Shown piece by piece: positions 35,730-44,548 of a stretch of DNA of 64,000 bases. A model generated the notes under the pieces. The model searched no databases. It was given only the letters and a program-made list of their open reading frames with translations, and was not told the origin of the DNA. The number at the start of each line of letters is the position of its first letter. The first letter of the stretch is position 1. This DNA is from Rhizobium sp. Root708 (GTDB lineage Bacteria > Pseudomonadota > Alphaproteobacteria > Rhizobiales > Rhizobiaceae): positions 249,534 through 313,533 of the forward strand of contig NZ_LMHV01000034.1 in assembly GCF_001429725.1 (NCBI RefSeq). Direction: 5' to 3'. The position numbers and the translations under genes are program-made.

Positions 35730-36056
35730 ATGACCATTAAAGAACGTTTTCTGAAGCAGCAGCATGCCTGGATGCTCGGCGCATGCTACTCACGCAAACA
35801 TCCTGATTTCCAGCGCTACGGCGGTATCGATGTCGCAGTCTCTCCTCGCTGGAAAGAGTCCGTTGAAACCTTCGTCAACGACATGATCGACAGCCTGCCG
35901 CGCAGCCTCTCCGAGCGTCGGATGGCGCTGAGAAACCCGCGTCGTCCTTTCGAACCAGGCAATGTCGAATGGGTTTTCGCAAGCAAGCACTACGGGCTTC
36001 GCGCCGCCGACGGCACGCGCCCGGACATGGCTGACTCCCGCTTGCGCCGCGCGTAA
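35730..36056 (+). CDS. protein resembling phage HNH/AP2-type proteins, catalytic part lost
   Basis: A 108-aa protein. Its layout HAWMLGACYSRKHPDFQRYGGIDV... then PRWKESVETFVNDM and finally FEPGNVEWVF follows the small phage proteins with W-x-M-x-x-RC, YGGRGI, RW-x-FENFLADMG and YEPGNCRW, which belong to the HNH/AP2 group. The central DRID/N catalytic and metal block of those proteins is replaced here by RRMALRNPRRP. It is therefore probably a domesticated DNA-binding relative rather than a nuclease. It lies two bases after the DUF2188 gene under an EcfG-type promoter and ends at a strong terminator. Confidence 0.55.
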   Translation: MTIKERFLKQQHAWMLGACYSRKHPDFQRYGGIDVAVSPRWKESVETFVNDMIDSLPRSLSERRMALRNPRRPFEPGNVEWVFASKHYGLRAADGTRPDMADSRLRRA

Positions 36057-36081
36057 GCCACGCATTACCTATGGCATTCAT

Positions 36082-36130
36082 CGCCGGCGGAGGCCACTTC
36101 AAGGCCTCTTTAGCCGGCGAATTATTTTTA
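36082..36130 (+). terminator. Rho-independent terminator of the DUF2188 operon
   Basis: A two-level hairpin: CGCCGGC (36082-36088) with GCCGGCG (36113-36119), and inside it AGGCC (36091-36095) with GGCCT (36103-36107); followed by AATTATTTTTAT. Confidence 0.85.
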
Positions 36131-36221
36131 TACTTCTTCCTGAACGCGCATGTCACGCATCGGTGACTTTTCTTGGTGCCTGGCAATTGCTGCTGATGGC
36201 CCCTTCGCCCGGGCCTCCCGT

Positions 36222-36419
36222 TTAGCGCCGCTGCGCGCTTCTCGTCACCGCAAACACGACCACTCCGACGATTGCAGCCAGTGCGCCCCAATAAATCCAC
36301 GGCGTCTGATTGATCATGAAGCTTTCCCCAGGATAGGGGAAATAGCCGCTACCCTGCCCCATCCAGACCAAACCGATCAGGACGAGCAGGACTGCAAACA
36401 CGTAACCCAACTTCGCCAT
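36222..36419 (-). CDS. 65-aa membrane protein with two helices
   Basis: Begins MAKLGYVFAVLLVLIGLVW, then GQGSGYFPYPGESFMINQTPW and a second hydrophobic segment ending in a basic tail. The GGAGGTCTGGA sequence just before the ATG at 36419 fixes the start, although the frame is open for 29 more codons. Similar short proteins are widespread conserved hypotheticals in rhizobia and other bacteria. Function unknown. Confidence 0.72.
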   Translation of the reverse strand: MAKLGYVFAVLLVLIGLVWMGQGSGYFPYPGESFMINQTPWIYWGALAAIVGVVVFAVTRSAQRR

Positions 36420-36774
36420 TCCAGACCTCCATCGCCCAGCCGTCCCCGCGGGCATACATGATCTTACGCTTTTGGAAAATCGGTCGCGAGGCTCGTTTTG
36501 CGCCATGCTCTATCTGCGCCAATCTCTTGCGCAGCCCGTCGGCGAGATTGTTGTAGCCGATCTCGCCGAGGGTCAGGTGCCGAGGCGGGTTCTCAACCTC
36601 ACCGGAGGTTTCTGGGGCATGAGATTGTCCGGATCGTCGGAAGCACCTCATCGGGCTAAGGGGCGAGAGCAAATCTACGGCACCGCCTGCCCTGTCCAGC
36701 ACGCGCAGGCCCCGCCCGAACGGCATATCAGGATTGGCCTGCGCGCCGATCAGGGCGCGCAGGCGGAAGGATAC
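36420..36774. other. 355-base gap beyond the ftsZ2 stop; no gene supported
   Basis: Frames cross this region on both strands but none has a ribosome site with protein-like composition; the long + frame that starts here is antisense to ftsZ2. At 36738-36763 CCTGCGCGCC / GGCGCGCAGG forms a perfect 10-bp hairpin with a six-base loop just past the ftsZ2 stop, a probable transcript end for ftsZ2 although it lacks a T-run. Confidence 0.5.
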
Positions 36775-37803
36775 TTACTGCAGCGTCCGTGTCTGGACGT
36801 CCTGACCGACCGGCAGGCCCTGGCGGGCCTGTGTACCCGCGCTGGCGCCATCAAGGCCCGTCGCGACGACCGCCACGCGGAACTTGCCGTCGAGATTACG
36901 GTCGAAGATCGCGCCGACGACGATATCGGCTTCGTCCTGCACTTCGTCGCGGATACGGCTGGCTGCCTCGTCCACCTCGAAGAGCGTCATGTCGGAGCCG
37001 CCGGAGATCGAGATGAGAACGCCCTTGGCGCCCTTCATGGAAATGTCGTCGAGCAGCGGATTGGCGATCGCAGCTTCGGCGGCCTTCATTGCACGGCCCT
37101 CGCCCGAGGCTTCGCCCGTGCCCATCATTGCCCGGCCCATACCGCGCATGACCGACTTCACGTCGGCGAAGTCAAGGTTGATGAGGCCTTCCTTGACGAT
37201 CAGATCGGTGATGCAGCCAACGCCGGCGTAAAGCACCCGGTCAGCGGTCATGAAAGCGTCCGCGAAGGTCGTCTTTGCATCGGCGATGCGGAAGAGGTTC
37301 TGGTTCGGGATCACGATCACGGTATCAGCGGCCTCGCGCAGAGCTTCGATCCCGACGTCCGCCGTTTTCATGCGGCGGTTGCCTTCGAAGGTGAAGGGCT
37401 TCGTGACAACACCGACCGTCAGAATGCCGGCGTTGCGGGCAGCCTGAGCAATGACGGGTGCTGCACCCGTTCCGGTGCCGCCGCCCATGCCTGCGGTGAC
37501 GAAGCACATGTGGGAGCCGGCAAGATGGTCCATGATCTCATCGATCGATTCTTCGGCAGCAGCGCGACCGACTTCCGGCAGCGAGCCGGCGCCCAGGCCT
37601 TCGGTCACGTGTGCGCCGAGCTGAATGCGGCGGGTTGCCTTCGAGGTCGCCAGCACCTGCGCGTCCGTATTGGCAGCGATGAAATCGACGCCTTCGAGAT
37701 TTTCCGCAATCATGTTGTTGATGGCATTGCCACCGCCGCCACCTACACCAATTACTGTTATTCTTGGTCGCATTTCGGAAACCCCGTTCTTGGCGTTCGT
37801 CAT
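36775..37803 (-). CDS. ftsZ2: second, short FtsZ (FtsZ2)
   Basis: A 342-aa tubulin-like GTPase. The nucleotide motifs are intact: GVGGGGGNA near residue 19 and GGGTGTGA at residues 107-114; the T7 loop NLDFAD (209-214), which completes the GTPase site of the neighbouring subunit, is also intact. It stops soon after the GTPase domain: the long variable linker and the conserved C-terminal peptide that binds FtsA are missing. S. meliloti carries such a shortened FtsZ2 besides its main FtsZ1. It stands alone, outside the dcw cluster, so it is an accessory polymerising protein rather than the essential one. Confidence 0.93.
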   Translation of the reverse strand: MTNAKNGVSEMRPRITVIGVGGGGGNAINNMIAENLEGVDFIAANTDAQVLATSKATRRIQLGAHVTEGLGAGSLPEVGRAAAEESIDEIMDHLAGSHMCFVTAGMGGGTGTGAAPVIAQAARNAGILTVGVVTKPFTFEGNRRMKTADVGIEALREAADTVIVIPNQNLFRIADAKTTFADAFMTADRVLYAGVGCITDLIVKEGLINLDFADVKSVMRGMGRAMMGTGEASGEGRAMKAAEAAIANPLLDDISMKGAKGVLISISGGSDMTLFEVDEAASRIRDEVQDEADIVVGAIFDRNLDGKFRVAVVATGLDGASAGTQARQGLPVGQDVQTRTLQ

Positions 37804-37933
37804 CGCAATCTCCTTCGTGCGTTTCGTCGTGGCTCCGCCTGTAACCGGGAACCGAATCGAGCATCAGCCTAGTTGCGCAACAAGGCAGAGCCGGGGCGAA
37901 AGAACAAGATGAAGCTTTCTTGAAACTTTATCC

Positions 37934-37958
37934 GGAACCTTTTTTGCGTTCGTGCATT
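37934..37958 (+). promoter_or_regulatory. candidate EcfG/RpoE2-type promoter
   Basis: GGAAC at 37934-37938, 16 bases, CATT at 37955-37958 (equally GGAAC-N18-TT), about 40 bases upstream of a small gene at 38000. One mismatch to CGTT, so a fair but not exact general-stress promoter. Confidence 0.4.
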
Positions 37959-37999
37959 ATTTTGAGTCATCCCCTGCCAGAGAGAGGAGTACCGCGCAG

Positions 38000-38215
38000 A
38001 TGCCTACGCTCGCCACCCGCCAATCAGTTACCCCTCCGAACGATCACATCGTTACCGCCCAAGAGGCCCTGGAACCGCTGTTCCTGAAGATTGAAGAGGA
38101 GGCCGAGGTCCGGATGATCGCCGCGGCCATCCGGGCGGGCTGGTCCGCCGAAGATGCAGTGGCAGCGATCGACGAGCTTCGTCGAAACGAGTTGCTTCCG
38201 GGCTCCAGCCATTAA
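38000..38215 (+). CDS. 71-aa protein of unknown function
   Basis: A small soluble, helical, acidic protein (MPTLATRQSVTPPNDH start, then QEALEPLFLKIEEEAEVRMIAAAIRAGWSAEDAVAAIDELRRNEL). The C-terminal half looks like a short helix-turn-helix-like or UBA-like bundle. GAGAGGAGT stands about ten bases before the ATG at 38000; the frame is also open from 37952. A possible general-stress promoter lies upstream. No family is recognised. Confidence 0.68.
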   Translation: MPTLATRQSVTPPNDHIVTAQEALEPLFLKIEEEAEVRMIAAAIRAGWSAEDAVAAIDELRRNELLPGSSH

Positions 38216-38301
38216 AAGCCTCCGTCGGCTCCATGTATCACTCGCCTTGAGGGCTGGATGACCTAAGTTCAGCGCGACCCCACTCGCGGAAAGATCATCG
38301 C

Positions 38302-39309
38302 ATGCCCTTCAAGAATATCTGCATTTTCGGCGCCGGCGCGCTTGGCGGCGCCATTGCGGCCAAGCTTTCTTCGTCGCTCGGTACGGACGCCACCGTTTCA
38401 GTCGTTGCGCGCGGCGCCCACTTGCGCGCCATCCAGAGCGACGGACTTCGCCTCCTCGAGGCGGGTGCGGACGCTCCGCTTACCGTTCGCGTGGAAGCCA
38501 CCGACGATCCGAGGCAGCTGCCAAAGCAAGATCTCGTCATTACCGGGCTCAAGGGCCATCAGCTTTCCGCCGCGGCTGATGGGATCGGGCATCTTCTGAA
38601 GGATGGCACGCGGGTGCTGATGATCCTGAACGGTATTCCGTGGTGGTACTTCCACCGCGATCAGCAGAGCGGGCACGCGGAACTCCAGTTCGACGAGCTC
38701 GATGAAGGCGGCAAGCTTTGGCGCCTCGTCGGTCCGCACCGGGTGATCGGCTGCGTTGCGCACCAGGGCGCTGAAGTCAGCAGCCCCGGCGAGGTCAGGC
38801 TCAGCAACAAGGGCCATTTCATCCTCGGCGAGCCCTCCGGCGAAATCACCGACGACTTGCGAGACGTGGAAGCACTGCTGCAGCGCGCCGACATCGGCGT
38901 GAAGCTGTCGTCTCGGATAAGGGACGATATCTGGAGCAAGCTGATGGGCAATGCCTCGTTCAATCCGATCAGCGCCCTCACCCGCTCATTGATGTCCGAC
39001 ATGATGGCGGATGCGGCGCTCAGCAATCAGATCGGCAAGGTCATGAAGGAGGTAAAGGCGGTCGGAGAAGCGCTCGGCGCCAAGGTTGGAATGTCGGTCG
39101 AGCAGCGGCTGGCACAGGCGCAGCAGATCGGTCCGGTTCGAACCTCGATGCTGCAGGACCTCCTTGCGGGCAAATCGCTCGAAATCACGCCACTGGTCGG
39201 AATGGTCGTCCTGCTCGGGCGCCTGGCGGCGGTGCCTACACCGGTTTCGGAAACGATCCTGGCGCTGGTCTCGCGGCTCGATCGGGAAAATTGCCGAGCG
39301 GATACCTAA
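38302..39309 (+). CDS. ketopantoate reductase family protein (PanE/ApbA-like)
   Basis: A 335-aa NADP-dependent reductase-fold protein. It has the N-terminal dinucleotide motif IFGAGALGGAIAAKL (residues 7-21) and the C-terminal helical domain with KLMGNASFNPISALT near residue 213, both typical of the 2-dehydropantoate 2-reductase family. Whether it makes pantoate or reduces another 2-oxo acid is not clear; rhizobia often have several family members. It converges on the aminotransferase gene. Confidence 0.88.
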   Translation: MPFKNICIFGAGALGGAIAAKLSSSLGTDATVSVVARGAHLRAIQSDGLRLLEAGADAPLTVRVEATDDPRQLPKQDLVITGLKGHQLSAAADGIGHLLKDGTRVLMILNGIPWWYFHRDQQSGHAELQFDELDEGGKLWRLVGPHRVIGCVAHQGAEVSSPGEVRLSNKGHFILGEPSGEITDDLRDVEALLQRADIGVKLSSRIRDDIWSKLMGNASFNPISALTRSLMSDMMADAALSNQIGKVMKEVKAVGEALGAKVGMSVEQRLAQAQQIGPVRTSMLQDLLAGKSLEITPLVGMVVLLGRLAAVPTPVSETILALVSRLDRENCRADT

Positions 39310-39363
39310 GGCCCGGCGACAGGGCGGCATACTACAGGACTTCGAAACGTCACCGTCGGTGAC

Positions 39364-40521
39364 CTATTTCAACCAGCCAGCGATTCTATCGACAGCTTCG
39401 ACGATCTCGGCCTGTGCGCCGGCATAAGACATGCGCAGCGACCGATTGCCTTCCAGCGGGTCGAAGTCCAGACCAGGTGTGGCGGCGACGTTGATCTCGG
39501 CCAACATCCGCTTGGCGAAGGCCATGCTGTCGTTGGTGAAGCGGGTCACATCGACGTAGGCATAGAACGCGCCGTCCATGGGCGAAGCGATCGAAAGACC
39601 GATCTCCGGCAGGCGCTTCATCAGGAACTCGCGGTTGGCAGCATAGCTTGCCTTGTAGACATCGAGCTGCTCGTCCGCGCCAAGTGCCGCCGTTGCCGCG
39701 ATCTGCGAGAGTTCCGGCGGAGAAATGTAGAGGCTCTGCGCCACACGCTCGATCGGGCGAACGAGCCTTTCCGGCAGCACCATCCAGCCGATCCGCCAGC
39801 CGGTCATGCAATAGTATTTGGAGAAGGAATTGATGACGATTGCCTCGTCGGTCAGTTCCAGCGCGCTGGTCTCCTCCCCCGCAAACGTCAGCCCGTGATA
39901 GATCTCGTCGGAGATGAAGGCGATCGAATTGCCGGCGCAGTAGTCGGCCAATGCCTTCAGTCCCTCGCGACCCGTCACGGTGCCGGTTGGATTGGCGGGG
40001 CTTGCCAGCAGAACACCCTTCAGCCGGACGTTATTTGCCGCTTGCGCGGCGTCCAGGCTCTCAGGCGTCAGCGTGAAGTGCGTCTCGGCCGTAACAGGCA
40101 CTTCGATAACCTTCAGGCCAAGCGCACCGAGGATATTGCGATAGGCAGGATAGCCCGGCCTGGCGATAGCAACCGCATCGCCGGCATCGAACAGCGAGAG
40201 GAAGGCGAGATTGAAGCCAGCGGAAGAGCCGGTGGTGATCGCGATGCGGGCCGGATCGATCGTCAATCCGTGACGATCGCGATAGTGCCCGGCGAGAGCG
40301 TGCTTCAGTTTCGTAGTGCCGAGCGCGTCCGTATAGCCGATCCTGCCTTCGACAAGCGCTGCCTGAGCCGCTTCCAATGCGGCGTTCGGCGCTGGATGGG
40401 ATGGCTGGCCAACCGCCATCGAGATGACGGGATGACCGCTTGCCCGTCGCTTCGTCGCTTCGGCTAGAACGTCCATCGCGTGAAAGGGCTCGACTTCGCT
40501 GCGCTGTGAAATGGAAAACAA
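39364..40521 (-). CDS. pyridoxal-phosphate aminotransferase, class I/II fold type I
   Basis: A 385-aa aminotransferase. The PLP lysine is in NSFSKYYCMTGWRIGW near residues 230-245; the substrate and phosphate contacts SPANPTGT and ISDEIYHGL are in place. It belongs to the aspartate/aromatic subgroup by these motifs, but the amino donor cannot be named. It is divergent from the DsbA-like gene with a 213-base gap that shows nothing clear. Confidence 0.9.
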   Translation of the reverse strand: MFSISQRSEVEPFHAMDVLAEATKRRASGHPVISMAVGQPSHPAPNAALEAAQAALVEGRIGYTDALGTTKLKHALAGHYRDRHGLTIDPARIAITTGSSAGFNLAFLSLFDAGDAVAIARPGYPAYRNILGALGLKVIEVPVTAETHFTLTPESLDAAQAANNVRLKGVLLASPANPTGTVTGREGLKALADYCAGNSIAFISDEIYHGLTFAGEETSALELTDEAIVINSFSKYYCMTGWRIGWMVLPERLVRPIERVAQSLYISPPELSQIAATAALGADEQLDVYKASYAANREFLMKRLPEIGLSIASPMDGAFYAYVDVTRFTNDSMAFAKRMLAEINVAATPGLDFDPLEGNRSLRMSYAGAQAEIVEAVDRIAGWLK

Positions 40522-40734
40522 GATCGCTTCTCTCTAACTTTGCCTCGCGGCCAGACAATTGCCGCAATAATCGGATCATCACAATCCCGCGATTGAATGG
40601 CGGATGCGAAAATACCTGTTTGAAGACGGCAGGACGCACCGTAGTTTGGCGGAAATCACCTGACGCCGATAGCAAGAGCGGTGTATTCCATCGCTATGAA
40701 TCGACGCACAAGAACTGCTGATGACGAGGATATA

Positions 40735-41493
40735 ATGGCCACGCTTCGAAAAATCTTCACCGCTCTGGCGCTCACCGCCTCCGTTGCGACGGCTTATCCG
40801 GCGGCAGCGCTCGATGATGCGCAGAAGAAGGAATTCGGCGAGTTCATCAAGCAGTATCTGATCGAAAATCCCGAGATCATGCTCGATGTGCAGGACGCGC
40901 TGCAGAAGAAGCAGGAGCAGGCCCGCCTGGTGAAGGCCAATACCGCAATCTCCGACAACAAGACGGAGATTTTCGACGCGAAATACGATGTGACGCTCGG
41001 CAATCCAAAGGGCGACGTTACGATCGTCGAGTTCTTCGACTACAATTGTGGCTACTGCCGCCACGCGCTGTCGGATATGCAGACCATGCTGCAGAAGGAC
41101 AAGAACGTTCGCTTCGTTCTCAAGGAGCTTCCAATTCTGGGGCCGGAGTCCGTGGCCGCGCACAAAGTCTCTGACGCCTTTAGAAAGCTTTCGCCTGAAA
41201 AATACAGCCAATTTCACGTTGCGCTGCTTGGAAGCGAAGGTCGCGCCGATGAATCGACCGCGCTCGATGTCGCGCAGTCGCTCGGCGTCAGCGAGAAGCA
41301 GATCCGCGCGGAGATGGCCAAGAGCTCCAGCGATCAGTCCGTCCAGGAAACCTACCAGCTCGCCCAGAGCCTCGGCATCACAGGTACACCGTCCTATGTG
41401 ATCGGCAATGAACTGGTCCAGGGCGCTGTCGGCTTCGACGATCTTGAGACCAAGGTCAAGAACATGCGCACCTGCGGCAAGACAAGTTGCTAA
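40735..41493 (+). CDS. exported DsbA-family thiol-disulfide oxidoreductase (Com1/ScsC-like)
   Basis: A 252-aa periplasmic protein with a signal peptide (residues 1-22, ending AAA), a helical N-terminal segment rich in Lys/Glu/Gln, and a DsbA-type thioredoxin domain. The active site is CGYC near residue 109 and the cis-proline loop is TGTPSY near residue 219. It probably oxidises or isomerises disulfides in envelope proteins. ACGAGGAT precedes the ATG at 40735. A closing CGKTSC gives an extra cysteine pair. Confidence 0.9.
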   Translation: MATLRKIFTALALTASVATAYPAAALDDAQKKEFGEFIKQYLIENPEIMLDVQDALQKKQEQARLVKANTAISDNKTEIFDAKYDVTLGNPKGDVTIVEFFDYNCGYCRHALSDMQTMLQKDKNVRFVLKELPILGPESVAAHKVSDAFRKLSPEKYSQFHVALLGSEGRADESTALDVAQSLGVSEKQIRAEMAKSSSDQSVQETYQLAQSLGITGTPSYVIGNELVQGAVGFDDLETKVKNMRTCGKTSC

Positions 41494-41636
41494 TCGGCGC
41501 TCATCAAATCGCCAAAATCGAAGTGTTTCAGCCATGTGGACAAATATGGCGCGATTCGGGCTGCGCTTTCCAAAGGGCTTTCATTAGCTCCGCTGGGAGT
41601 CTATAGGTTGCCGTCTCGCATCTACTGGAACATTCG

Positions 41637-42074
41637 ATGACGCAAACGATATTCGTCCTGAACGGGCCTAACCTGAACATGCTCGGCAAAAGAGAGCCCG
41701 GCATCTATGGTGGCAAGTCGCTTCAGGATATCGAGGCAGACTGCAAGGCGGCAGGGCGAGAGCTCGGTTTCGACATCGACTTTCGCCAGAGCAACCACGA
41801 AGGTACGCTCATCGACTGGTTTCACGAAGCGAACGACAAGGCGGTTGGCGTTGCGATCAATGCCGGTGCCTACACGCATACGTCGGTCGCGCTTCACGAT
41901 GCAATTCGGGCTATTTCCATTCCGGTGATAGAGCTCCATATTTCCAACGTCCACGCGCGGGAAGAATTCCGCCACAAGTCGATGATTGCGCCAGCAGTGA
42001 AAGGCGTCATCTGCGGCTTCGGGCCTTACAGCTATATTCTGGCGCTGCAGGCGCTGAAGAATCTTACGGCATAA
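41637..42074 (+). CDS. aroQ: 3-dehydroquinate dehydratase, type II
   Basis: A 145-aa shikimate-pathway enzyme. The signature LNGPNLNMLGKREP is at residues 7-20 (Tyr24 in GIYGG is the catalytic tyrosine), and IELHISNVHAREEFRHKS at about 98-115 carries the active-site histidine and arginine. Type II enzymes form dodecamers. It is followed by accB 22 bases later, a common alphaproteobacterial order. Confidence 0.96.
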   Translation: MTQTIFVLNGPNLNMLGKREPGIYGGKSLQDIEADCKAAGRELGFDIDFRQSNHEGTLIDWFHEANDKAVGVAINAGAYTHTSVALHDAIRAISIPVIELHISNVHAREEFRHKSMIAPAVKGVICGFGPYSYILALQALKNLTA

Positions 42075-42096
42075 AAAGAAGACAGGGCAAACACTC

Positions 42097-42567
42097 ATGG
42101 CTGAGAAGAAAAACGGTATCGACCAGGCGCTGATCCGCGATCTCGCGAACATCCTCAACGACACGGACCTCACGGAAATCGAAGTCGAACAGGAAGATAT
42201 GCGCATCCGCGTTTCGCGCGCCGGCAACACCCAGTACATTCAGGCTCCGATGGCCGCACCTGCATTCGCAGCGGCTCCGGCCGTGGCTGCCCCGGCAGCT
42301 GCAGCAGCCCCGGCGGCGGCTGTCCGCAACCCTGCCAACACCGTCAGCGCTCCGATGGTCGGCACGGTCTACATGGCTCCGGCTCCCGGCGCACGCGCCT
42401 TCATCGAGCTCGGCGCTACCGTGAAGGAAGGCCAGACGCTGCTCATCATCGAAGCGATGAAGACCATGAACCAGATCCCTTCGCCGAAATCCGGCAAGGT
42501 TACCGAAATCCTCGTCGAGGACGGAAGCCCCGTCGAATACGGCCAAGTCCTCGTCGTCATCGAATAA
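42097..42567 (+). CDS. accB: acetyl-CoA carboxylase biotin carboxyl carrier protein
   Basis: A 156-aa BCCP. It has a helical N-terminus, an Ala/Pro-rich flexible linker (residues about 50-78) and a C-terminal biotinyl domain whose EAMKTMN motif holds the biotinylated Lys122 (Met-Lys-Thr instead of the usual Met-Lys-Met/Leu). It carries carboxybiotin between AccC and AccAD in fatty-acid synthesis. The gap to accC is ten bases. Confidence 0.96.
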   Translation: MAEKKNGIDQALIRDLANILNDTDLTEIEVEQEDMRIRVSRAGNTQYIQAPMAAPAFAAAPAVAAPAAAAAPAAAVRNPANTVSAPMVGTVYMAPAPGARAFIELGATVKEGQTLLIIEAMKTMNQIPSPKSGKVTEILVEDGSPVEYGQVLVVIE

Positions 42568-42577
42568 GGCGGGCGTC

Positions 42578-43924
42578 ATGGTCTCGAAAATCCTCATTGC
42601 CAATCGCGGGGAAATCGCGCTTCGCGTGCTGCGTGCATGCAAGGAGCTCGGCATTCCCTGTGTCGTGGTTCACTCGACCGCCGACGCCGACGCCATGCAT
42701 GTGCGCCTCGCCGACGAGAGCGTTTGCATCGGTCCTCCGCCTTCGCGCGACAGTTATCTGAACATCCACCAGATCGTCGCCGCCTGCGAAATCACCGGCG
42801 CCGACGCTGTGCATCCGGGCTACGGCTTTCTCTCCGAGAACGCCAAGTTCGCGGAAATCCTCGAAGCGCACGGCATCACGTTCATCGGCCCGACGGCGGA
42901 GCATATCCGCCTCATGGGCGACAAGATCACCGCCAAGACGACCGCCCAGGAACTCGGCATCCCCGTCGTTCCGGGTTCGGATGGCGAAGTGAAGACCGAG
43001 GAAGAAGCACTGCAGACTGCCGCCGAAATCGGCTATCCGGTGCTGATCAAGGCAACTGCCGGCGGCGGCGGTCGCGGCATGAAGGTCGCAAAGTCCGCAG
43101 ATGACGTGATCGAAGCCTGGTCGACGGCCCGTACCGAAGCGGCTGCCGCCTTCGGCAACGAAGCCGTTTACATGGAAAAGTATCTCGGCAAGCCGCGCCA
43201 TATCGAAATCCAGGTCTTCGGCGATGGCGAAGGCAATGCGATCCATCTCGGCGAACGCGACTGCTCGTTGCAGCGCCGCCACCAGAAGGTCTGGGAAGAA
43301 GCGAACTCCCCTGCTCTCAACGTCGAACAGCGCATGCGGATCGGCCAGGTTTGCGCCGACGCCATGAAGAAGCTGAAATATCGCGGCGCCGGCACGATCG
43401 AGTTCCTGTACGAAAACGGCGAGTTCTATTTCATCGAAATGAACACCCGTCTACAGGTCGAACACCCGATCACCGAAGCGATCACCGGCATCGACCTCGT
43501 GCACGAGCAGATCCGCGTCGCCTCCGGCGGCGGGCTTTCCGTGCAGCAGGATGAGATCAACTTCCACGGTCACGCGATCGAGTGCCGTATCAACGCCGAG
43601 GACGCGCGCACCTTCGTACCCTCGCCCGGCACGATCACGCACTTCCATGCGCCGGGTGGTCTTGGCGTTCGCATCGATTCGGGCGTCTATCAGGGCTACA
43701 AGATCCCGCCTTACTACGACAGCCTGATCGGTAAGCTGATCGTGCATGGACGCACCCGCGTGGAATGCATGATGCGTCTTCGCCGCGCGCTTGACGAGTT
43801 CGTGGTCGACGGCATCAAGACGACGCTGCCGCTGTTCCAGGATCTGGTGGACAATCAGGACATCGCCAACGGCGACTACGACATCCACTGGCTGGAAAAC
43901 TATCTGGCCAACAAACCGGCGTAA
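42578..43924 (+). CDS. accC: acetyl-CoA carboxylase, biotin carboxylase subunit
   Basis: A 448-aa ATP-grasp enzyme carboxylating the biotin on AccB. It begins SKILIANRGEIALRVLRA; the ATP loop KATAGGGGRGMK is near residues 158-169 and the EMNTRLQVEHPITE catalytic segment near 287-300. The length is normal. It is co-transcribed with accB and followed by aat after six bases. Confidence 0.97.
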   Translation: MVSKILIANRGEIALRVLRACKELGIPCVVVHSTADADAMHVRLADESVCIGPPPSRDSYLNIHQIVAACEITGADAVHPGYGFLSENAKFAEILEAHGITFIGPTAEHIRLMGDKITAKTTAQELGIPVVPGSDGEVKTEEEALQTAAEIGYPVLIKATAGGGGRGMKVAKSADDVIEAWSTARTEAAAAFGNEAVYMEKYLGKPRHIEIQVFGDGEGNAIHLGERDCSLQRRHQKVWEEANSPALNVEQRMRIGQVCADAMKKLKYRGAGTIEFLYENGEFYFIEMNTRLQVEHPITEAITGIDLVHEQIRVASGGGLSVQQDEINFHGHAIECRINAEDARTFVPSPGTITHFHAPGGLGVRIDSGVYQGYKIPPYYDSLIGKLIVHGRTRVECMMRLRRALDEFVVDGIKTTLPLFQDLVDNQDIANGDYDIHWLENYLANKPA

Positions 43925-43930
43925 CAGAGA

Positions 43931-44545
43931 ATGGCAGGGTCGCGCAGGAAGTCTCCAGGCATAACACCGGAAATCCTCCTGCGCGCCTACTCCATCGGTC
44001 TCTTTCCGATGGCCGAATCGGCCGACGACCCGGAAATATTCTGGGTCGAGCCCGATCTTCGCGGCGTGTTGCCGCTTGACGATTTCCACATTTCCAAAAG
44101 CCTCGCCAAGACGATCCGACGCAAGCCGTTCGATATTCGTTTCAACTACGATTTCGAGGCGGTTATCGCGGCCTGCGCGGCAGAGACAGGCGACCGGCCG
44201 AGCACCTGGATCAACCAGACCATCAGGACGCTCTATTCGACGCTGCATCGGATCGGCCACGCCCATACCGTCGAGGCCTGGGACGGCGACCAGCTTGTCG
44301 GCGGTTTATACGGCGTGTCGCTGGGTTCGGCATTCTTCGGCGAGAGCATGTTCTCGCGGCGCACGGATGCTTCTAAAATCTGTCTCGTTCATCTCGTGGA
44401 ACGGCTGCGCGCCAAGGGCTTTACGCTGCTCGATACGCAATTCACGACCGAGCACCTGAAGACGTTCGGAGCGATCGACGTTCCGAAGGATGAGTACGCG
44501 CACATACTCGCCGCGGCGATGGAATCGCCGAACCTTGAATTCTGA
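43931..44545 (+). CDS. aat: leucyl/phenylalanyl-tRNA-protein transferase
   Basis: A 204-aa N-end-rule enzyme that adds Leu or Phe to proteins with N-terminal Arg or Lys. Family marks are LLRAYSIGLFPMAES near the start, GRWSTWI-like (DRPSTWINQTI), GGLYGVSLGSAFFGESMFS and LLDTQFTTEHLKTFGA. It is the last gene of the aroQ-accB-accC-aat run and converges on the DUF2155 gene, with three bases between their ends. Confidence 0.95.
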   Translation: MAGSRRKSPGITPEILLRAYSIGLFPMAESADDPEIFWVEPDLRGVLPLDDFHISKSLAKTIRRKPFDIRFNYDFEAVIAACAAETGDRPSTWINQTIRTLYSTLHRIGHAHTVEAWDGDQLVGGLYGVSLGSAFFGESMFSRRTDASKICLVHLVERLRAKGFTLLDTQFTTEHLKTFGAIDVPKDEYAHILAAAMESPNLEF

Positions 44546-44548
44546 GAT

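Noticed and set aside
36472..37872. 466-aa open frame on the + strand
   Set aside because: It is antisense to ftsZ2 over almost its whole length, has no ribosome site and a composition typical of the reverse of GC-rich coding DNA.
39345..39365. Small hairpin GTCACC/GGTGAC between the PanE-like and aminotransferase genes
   Set aside because: Only six base pairs and no T-run; too weak to call a terminator.
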